Of a stretch of DNA of 64,000 nucleotides, positions 58,801-64,000 are shown in pieces. A program made the translations under genes and the position numbers. Below the pieces are notes generated by a model. The model searched no databases and was not told the DNA's origin. It saw nothing but the letters and a program-made list of their open reading frames with translations. The stretch is from Fidelibacterota bacterium (GTDB taxonomy: Bacteria; Fidelibacterota; Marinisomatia; SCGC-AAA003-L08; D37C17), in the NCBI GenBank assembly GCA_014381415.1, contig JACNLQ010000058.1:1-64000 (forward strand). The letters run 5' to 3'. How positions within the stretch are numbered: the first letter of the stretch is position 1; the number at the start of each line of letters is the position of its first letter.

Positions 58801-61074
58801 TCCCAATACTGTGTTTGATGAGGTAGATATCATCATACCAGAGCTTTCCGCCATACCACCGCTTCCACCTGTAATTGTCATTCCAGTTATATTAAACTGG
58901 AACCCAGCAATATCCACAGCAGAGTTGAGATATACCTCCAATACCCCTGGTGACTCATTGAGAGTAGTGCAGGCACCTAATAGAACTTGCACAGCACTTC
59001 CATCAGGGTCAGATAAAACGGGATTCGCGATGCATATTTCACTCACAGGGTCGATATAACTCACCTGAAGCAAAACATCACCGCCCAAATCTCCAAAACT
59101 GAGTGTGGCTTGGGGATTGTCACAGAGACTCCCATCACCACCGCAAAAACCACATTCATCCAATACTAAATTACCACCGCACTCGCCGGCACAGTCTATT
59201 TCTGCTACACAGTTACCATCGCAATCAAAATTTTCGGCAGGTCCGCTACCGCCGCAATCACCACATTCGTCAAATTCTGAACTACCACCGCAGACATTGG
59301 CACAGTCGTATTCCAGTATGCAATTGCCATCACAATCAAAATTTTCCTCGGGATAAGTACAGGAGCCATCATCAAAATCTAAATCAGATTCATAATTACA
59401 AGCTTCTGCATCACTGCAACCGCCATTGAAATAATCAGATGGGTTAAGGCAAGCGCTTAATTCATAATTTAATCCAGAACCTGTGGTTGATGAAATGACA
59501 GCATTTGATAAACAAATATCAGCACCGCTTACACTGTCAAAAGAGAGATTAGTGAGCACAGCATTTCCAATTGGAATAACCGCTCCGGTAAGTGAAAATC
59601 CCAGAACCGTATTTGAACTGGTTGAAACCATAAATGCATTTTCTTCAGCACTTCCACCGGATGCACCGGTTATATTTATTCCGCTGACATTAAATTGAAA
59701 CCCAGCCACTTCCAGGGGATTATCCAGCCAAATTTCAACGGACGATTCAGTAACCGCACCCATTGATAAAGTAACAAACAGACAGGAAGTGCCATCACCA
59801 TTACAGACACCGCAGTCATCTTCAACAGCATCTCCGCCACATGCGCCGGCACAGTCATCTACATTGCCATTGCAGTCACATTCTCCTGTGGGAATCCCTG
59901 ATCCACCACATACACCGCATTCGCCAACTTCTGCACTTCCGCCGCATTCACCTGTGCAGTCTATTTCGGCAATGCAGTTTCCATCACAGTCATAATATTC
60001 TTCGGGGTATTCACAGGAGCCGTCATCAACCCCGGCATTTTCATCATAATTACAGGCATTTGCATTGGTACAACCAGGAATAGGGGCTGTATATGAAATA
60101 GACAAGCAATCCACATCTGCATCCAGGTTGCCTCCGTCCTGTCCAGCTAAAATGAGTTCACTGATACAAGCGCCCTGACCCTGTACTTCAAGGGTAGTGA
60201 GCACACCACTCCCGGCTGGGATAACCGAACCGGTGAGACTAAATCCAAGCACAGTATTATTTCCGCTTGAGACCATAAAATCATTGGCTTCTGCCTCTCC
60301 GCCTGAAGCCCCAATCAAGACCACATTATCTACATGAAATTGAAAACCGGCAATATCGGTATCGCTATTGAATAATACGTCTACATTGTATATGGCGCAG
60401 GAAAAACCATCCCCATTACAGACACCACATTCATCTTCCGTAGCATCTCCTCCACATACGCCGGAACAATCATTCGTATTGCCATTGCAGTCACAGTCTC
60501 CTTCGGGTATCCCGGGTCCGTCACAAATATTACATTCATCAATTACTGTAGTACCTCCACAGTTACCCAGACAATCAAAAAACAAGCAGTTGCCGTCGCA
60601 GTCATAATTTTCTTCAGGGAATTCACAAGTGCCATCATCAACTTCGGCATTTTCATCATAATTACAAGCCGTCTCATCTGTGCAGCCGGGTATTGGGGCG
60701 GTATAATTAATATTTAAGCAATCTACAATTTCTCCACCAAGATTGCCTCCATCTTGTCCTGCTAAAATTAAATTACTGATACAAGCGCCGTCACTATCAA
60801 CTTCAAGGATGGTGAGAATTCCGCTACCAGCAGGAATGACTGACCCTGTGAGACTGAATCCAAGCACCGTATTATTTCCAGCAGAAACCATAAATCCATT
60901 GGCTTCAGCATCACCGCCAGAAGCTGATATCAATTCAGCATTTTCTACATTAAATTGAAAACCTGCTATATCTGCATCACTGGAATATAAAACATCAACT
61001 TGGGTTGAAGCTGATAAATACTGGGTGGGGAGCATTAAAATTATAAAATAAAAAACCGATTTGAAAAAAGTCAT
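55816..61074 (-). CDS. Giant surface protein with about six cohesin-like domains, Cys-rich repeats, cytochrome c-like, LDLa/LNR-like segments and T9SS-type C-terminus
   Basis: 1752 aa; repeated DIAGFQFNVENAELISASGGDAEANGFMVSAGNNTVLGFSLTGSVIPAGSGILTILEV; GCTDETACNYDENAEVDDGTC; C-term AYPNPFNPVTSFSY...SGVYLLKMVAGEYTNRQKVMLIK. Confidence 0.85.
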   Translation of the reverse strand: MTFFKSVFYFIILMLPTQYLSASTQVDVLYSSDADIAGFQFNVENAELISASGGDAEANGFMVSAGNNTVLGFSLTGSVIPAGSGILTILEVDSDGACISNLILAGQDGGNLGGEIVDCLNINYTAPIPGCTDETACNYDENAEVDDGTCEFPEENYDCDGNCLFFDCLGNCGGTTVIDECNICDGPGIPEGDCDCNGNTNDCSGVCGGDATEDECGVCNGDGFSCAIYNVDVLFNSDTDIAGFQFHVDNVVLIGASGGEAEANDFMVSSGNNTVLGFSLTGSVIPAGSGVLTTLEVQGQGACISELILAGQDGGNLDADVDCLSISYTAPIPGCTNANACNYDENAGVDDGSCEYPEEYYDCDGNCIAEIDCTGECGGSAEVGECGVCGGSGIPTGECDCNGNVDDCAGACGGDAVEDDCGVCNGDGTSCLFVTLSMGAVTESSVEIWLDNPLEVAGFQFNVSGINITGASGGSAEENAFMVSTSSNTVLGFSLTGAVIPIGNAVLTNLSFDSVSGADICLSNAVISSTTGSGLNYELSACLNPSDYFNGGCSDAEACNYESDLDFDDGSCTYPEENFDCDGNCILEYDCANVCGGSSEFDECGDCGGSGPAENFDCDGNCVAEIDCAGECGGNLVLDECGFCGGDGSLCDNPQATLSFGDLGGDVLLQVSYIDPVSEICIANPVLSDPDGSAVQVLLGACTTLNESPGVLEVYLNSAVDIAGFQFNITGMTITGGSGGMAESSGMMISTSSNTVLGFSFSGDTMGANGSVGCMDESACNYDADATIPGGCQYEVDCAGTCGGLAVEDECGICNGPGAEIECWDGEMVCDAETCSEEPVFTDVDYLTDIQPIFNANCTAYCHSGGGGYTGGLDLTSYENLMAGDSDNGPVVIPGDSENSILIQKLSDNPPFGNQMPDGYPPYLDPSTIALIAAWIDEGALPSEEEEYIPPLNTLGVIVGDGIIEVYYNSLEAIAGFQFSVMGAELTGASGGAAEENGFTVSFNAINVLGFSLTESTIPAGSGVLTVLSANITSTVSLNGIVVAGPGSVDLGFGFDDGTPYIIYGCTDPIADNFDPFATDDDGSCTYPPLGELTFGAIDFSAGTLEINLDCEYAVSNFTFDLSGLNITGAYGGSSETAGIEIGIDGTTISGNSTSENVPAHSGLLMVVTFDGFTEEDICFSNSSITTYTGIEYEAILDDCLPAINCDVEGVACGCTIEAADNYDPFAILPCNEDNSCCVFSGPCSPTDSESWCYDPDATTDDGSGIFMFECRDGMFIFSSAACNGVADCLDGSDETVCWGDWNDFGDEGCGVLGLESDCDGLCFPSDNLNWLGDGLCDDGSWQLNFNCEAYDYDGGDCITTIDLSIPLISGWNWISFNLNPEDASLGSILEYVGESATFISSQSFGTAQNYGDYGWYGGLTELDPTQMYKLQMTAAADLVITGMPVDVTSTSISLIAGWNWIGYLPQNAGDLGEALASVGELATFISSQSSGTAQNYGDYGWYGGLATLEPGNGYLLDMSAPGELIYPDFNSLARLDANKQEVILADKISHWDFNYADYQYIGTITASIDSRVDFDGDVVGVFVDDECRGLAERMYFPFDDRYMYIIQAYSNLSEGEKMTFKYYDSARDEVIEYRESISFNSNMVVGDGFNTFSLKSEVDDQLQPLAYGISEAYPNPFNPVTSFSYIIPEDGMVQVAVYDVSGRMVADLINGWHSAGNYPVVWDANELSSGVYLLKMVAGEYTNRQKVMLIK

Positions 61075-61324
61075 GAATTAATCCTCCGGTAATGTATGTG
61101 GAATATGCATCTAAATTCAACTCTAATTTACCTAATTTTATATATGAATAAACTAATTGTTTCAAAATGTTACAATTCAACTAAAATCATTGAATAAATA
61201 ACCGCTTACATTTTTCTACCCAAATTTATTAAAAATGTGATAAAGGTCACGTCTTGAAACCTCCTCTCAGTTATTGCTTCATAAATTGGAAATTATAGTG
61301 TTAAATTGAAAGGCTTTTACAGTT

Positions 61325-64000
61325 ATGAATATGTACGAAAAAATTTATATTTTATTGATTGGAACTATATCTTTAGGCTTCGGTGCTTATTTAGAGAATA
61401 TTCCTGTCACCCTCCACCAGCCGGATGGCACCAGCCTTGATGGTCTATCTTCCGGGGACGAATTCTACGTCCGCCTGCACGATGAAAATAACTATACCGT
61501 TATTCAAAGTCCTGACGATGGGTACTACTATTATGCTCAATTTGTTTCAGGTGAGGTAATAGCCTCCCAATTCCGTGCAGATTTACCCCTACCAGAGAAT
61601 TCAGGAATATTGAGGGAAGTTCGTATCAGCCGGGAAGAATATCTTCGGAAGCGCAGCCGATTTGATTCAAGGGATGGAGAAAGGGACGCACCCACATTTG
61701 GTACTGTTAATAATATCAATATTTTTATTCGATTTGCTGATGAAAATGAGTTTGCAACCCCCAGATCCATAATGGACGAACCCTTTAATAAACCCGATGG
61801 ACCCTCATTGAAACATTATTATGACGAGGTATCCTATTCTCAGGTGGAAGTAAATACCCACCACTTTCCAATCTGTGATATGTCCACCAATTTATCCTAT
61901 CAGGATCAATATCCACGCTCATATTATCAGCCCTATAATGCTCAGACCAATCCTAATGGCTACAATGAGAGCAATCAGACCAATCGTGAACATACCATGC
62001 TGAAAAATGCCATAGAATTTATTTATACTGAAGTGCCTCTGGAACTGGACGTTGATGGCGATGGAGACGGCTATGTGGATAATGTTAATTTCCAAATTTC
62101 CGGTTCACCTGATGGGTGGAGTGATCTGCTCTGGCCCCACCGTTGGTCTTTATTCAGTTATACGGTATATATTAATGGGAGCGTTGTAGAATCTTACAAT
62201 TTAAACCTTTCTTCTGGGGGATATTTTAATGTAGGTACACTCTGCCATGAATTTTTTCATTCAATGGGAGCTCCTGACCTGTACCATTACACGGCTACAG
62301 GTGCACCTACAGCCGCAGGAGGATGGGATGTAATGGATGGTGGTGGTGGTGGAGACTACCCCGTATATATGAGTGCTTGGATGAAGCATAAATATGGTGG
62401 TTGGATAGATTGCCCTGAGATTAACCAGATGGGGATTTATCCCCTACTTCCCCTACAATATCAGGAAAGCAGCTGTTATCGAATAGAATCCCCCAATTCG
62501 TACAATGAATTTTTCATATTGGAATACCGTAAGAAGGAAGGTATTTATGAAACCAGCACACCTAATAGCTATTCAGGAATGCTGATTTACCGAATTAACG
62601 ATAATCTAAACGGTAATGGTGGTGGTCCCCCGGATGAACTTTATCTTTACCGCCCCAATGGAACCACTACTGCTAATGGAAATTTGAATAATGCCATTTT
62701 CAGCGCAGAAACCGGACGATCTGAATTTAACGATGCCACCAATCCCTCCTGTTTCCTTAGCAATGATCAACCTGGTGGCCTAAATATTCAGAATATTGGC
62801 GAACCCGGTGATATAATTGAATTTGAATATTGGAATATTTATATCCAGACAATTGTTTCTGGAATTAGCAATGATAATGATAATGACGCAGTGCTTAACC
62901 CAGGCGAATCCGCAACTATTCATTTGTCTATCAATGTGGAAAGCGGATCCAGCGATGCAGAAAATGTTGTGGCAGAGATATCATCTGAATTGGATTGGGT
63001 TCATTTTTCTCCATCCACAATTGATATTGGCAGCCTCCCAGAAAATGGTAATACAGTGGAAATTGAAACCACCATTTCCTTGGATGATATTGGTGAATTG
63101 TTACCTGCCACTTTCATACTGGATTTATATGCAGAATTTGACGATGAAGGCACATCTGTTGGCTATTATGATGAATATTATTTTGAACTTGAGGTTTCAT
63201 TAAATCAAGCTGGTTTCCCCATTGAATCAAATGAAATCCGTTCCAGTCCCTTGGTAATTGACTTGGATAATGACGGGTTGAATGAAATCATTTTTGGGGA
63301 TTATGATGGAGTTATTCATATTTACAACGCGGATGGCAGTGAGCAGATTAACAGTGATTTCCCATTCGATACTGGAAGCCAGATTTGGGGATCACCAGCT
63401 GGGGCTGACCTGGATGGAGACAGCATGGTTGATGTAGTAGTTGTCTCCAAAAATAAACATCTTTATATTTTTGACACCAATGGATTCAAACTGGATTATG
63501 AAACCGAAGTTTATCTCATTGGCACACCTGCCATAGGAAACCTGGATGAGGATGATGACTTGGAAATTGTCTTTTCGGGTTACTCATCCAACAATAAACT
63601 TTTTGCCATAAATATTGATGGCAGTGATGTTTTAGGATTTCCAATTGAAATAAATGAAAAAGCCAAAGCCGGTCCTGCCCTGGCAGACTTCAACGATAAC
63701 GGCAGGGATGATATTGTACTTGGGACTGACAATGATAATTTATACCTGATTTTGGATGATGGTACTACTGCCACGGGATTCCCTTTCCTTACTGGTGATA
63801 AAATTCAGACTGCCCCATCCATTATAGAAATTAATGGTGAGAAAACAATTTTCGCTGGCAGTAATGACAATTATCTCTATGCTGTGAATAGTGATGGCAG
63901 CCTCCAATTTTCGTTTATGTCGGAGGATAAAATACAATCCTCTCCTTCATTTCTGGAAATTAACGGCGAAGCAGCTGTTTTCTTTGGAAATAATTTTGGA
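61325..64000 (+). CDS. M6 family metalloprotease with FG-GAP/VCBS-like repeats (partial, runs off window)
   Basis: ATG at 61325 (MNMYEKIYILLIGTISLGFGAYLENIPVTLHQPDG...); HEXXH in GTLCHEFFHSMGAPDLYHY; open to the window end and so missing from the ORF track; paralogue of 14779-18375. Confidence 0.88.
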   Translation, partial: MNMYEKIYILLIGTISLGFGAYLENIPVTLHQPDGTSLDGLSSGDEFYVRLHDENNYTVIQSPDDGYYYYAQFVSGEVIASQFRADLPLPENSGILREVRISREEYLRKRSRFDSRDGERDAPTFGTVNNINIFIRFADENEFATPRSIMDEPFNKPDGPSLKHYYDEVSYSQVEVNTHHFPICDMSTNLSYQDQYPRSYYQPYNAQTNPNGYNESNQTNREHTMLKNAIEFIYTEVPLELDVDGDGDGYVDNVNFQISGSPDGWSDLLWPHRWSLFSYTVYINGSVVESYNLNLSSGGYFNVGTLCHEFFHSMGAPDLYHYTATGAPTAAGGWDVMDGGGGGDYPVYMSAWMKHKYGGWIDCPEINQMGIYPLLPLQYQESSCYRIESPNSYNEFFILEYRKKEGIYETSTPNSYSGMLIYRINDNLNGNGGGPPDELYLYRPNGTTTANGNLNNAIFSAETGRSEFNDATNPSCFLSNDQPGGLNIQNIGEPGDIIEFEYWNIYIQTIVSGISNDNDNDAVLNPGESATIHLSINVESGSSDAENVVAEISSELDWVHFSPSTIDIGSLPENGNTVEIETTISLDDIGELLPATFILDLYAEFDDEGTSVGYYDEYYFELEVSLNQAGFPIESNEIRSSPLVIDLDNDGLNEIIFGDYDGVIHIYNADGSEQINSDFPFDTGSQIWGSPAGADLDGDSMVDVVVVSKNKHLYIFDTNGFKLDYETEVYLIGTPAIGNLDEDDDLEIVFSGYSSNNKLFAINIDGSDVLGFPIEINEKAKAGPALADFNDNGRDDIVLGTDNDNLYLILDDGTTATGFPFLTGDKIQTAPSIIEINGEKTIFAGSNDNYLYAVNSDGSLQFSFMSEDKIQSSPSFLEINGEAAVFFGNNFG

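Noticed and set aside
59103-59429. Antisense ORFs within the 1752-aa gene (59103-59429, 59105-59356, 60368-60607, etc.)
   Set aside because: Shadow ORFs from biased codon composition of Cys/Gly/Asp-rich repeats; no RBS or recognisable domain.

Overview
The window looks like an AT-rich chromosomal segment of a marine, Marinimicrobia (SAR406)-like or Bacteroidetes/FCB-group bacterium. This taxon guess is an inference from T9SS/FlgD-type C-terminal sorting domains, 'CGVCGG' Cys-rich repeats and PorV-like proteins; no database was searched. Most of it is a housekeeping minus-strand gene set: YyaL/DUF255, thymidine phosphorylase, gamma-CA, LptF/G, lnt, ruvX, IHF/HU, relA/spoT, dnaB, type-4 UDG, rpoZ, gmk, yicC, mutS, selB, selA, HD-GYP, MFS, lon. 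Interspersed are large secreted or surface proteins: two M6 metalloprotease paralogues, a 1752-aa cohesin-like protein, an LVIVD/dockerin protein, an exported pentapeptide-repeat protein and an LRR/EF-hand lipoprotein. There are two tRNAs, Pro(TGG) and Val(TAC). Main discoveries: (1) an ArsC-family gene at 44514-44870 whose catalytic Cys codon is an in-frame TGA, followed by a hairpin with bacterial SECIS geometry, in the same window as selA-selB; (2) an operon with a giant coiled-coil protein (about 25 copies of a 36-aa unit in a 72-aa/216-bp higher-order period), an unknown partner protein, a GAF-GAF-PAS adenylate cyclase and two TPR proteins; (3) a multi-cohesin-like surface protein together with dockerin-like secreted proteins; (4) a degenerate tRNA-Val duplication with a 29-bp stem-loop array; (5) small unannotated ORFs, palindromes and gene remnants.
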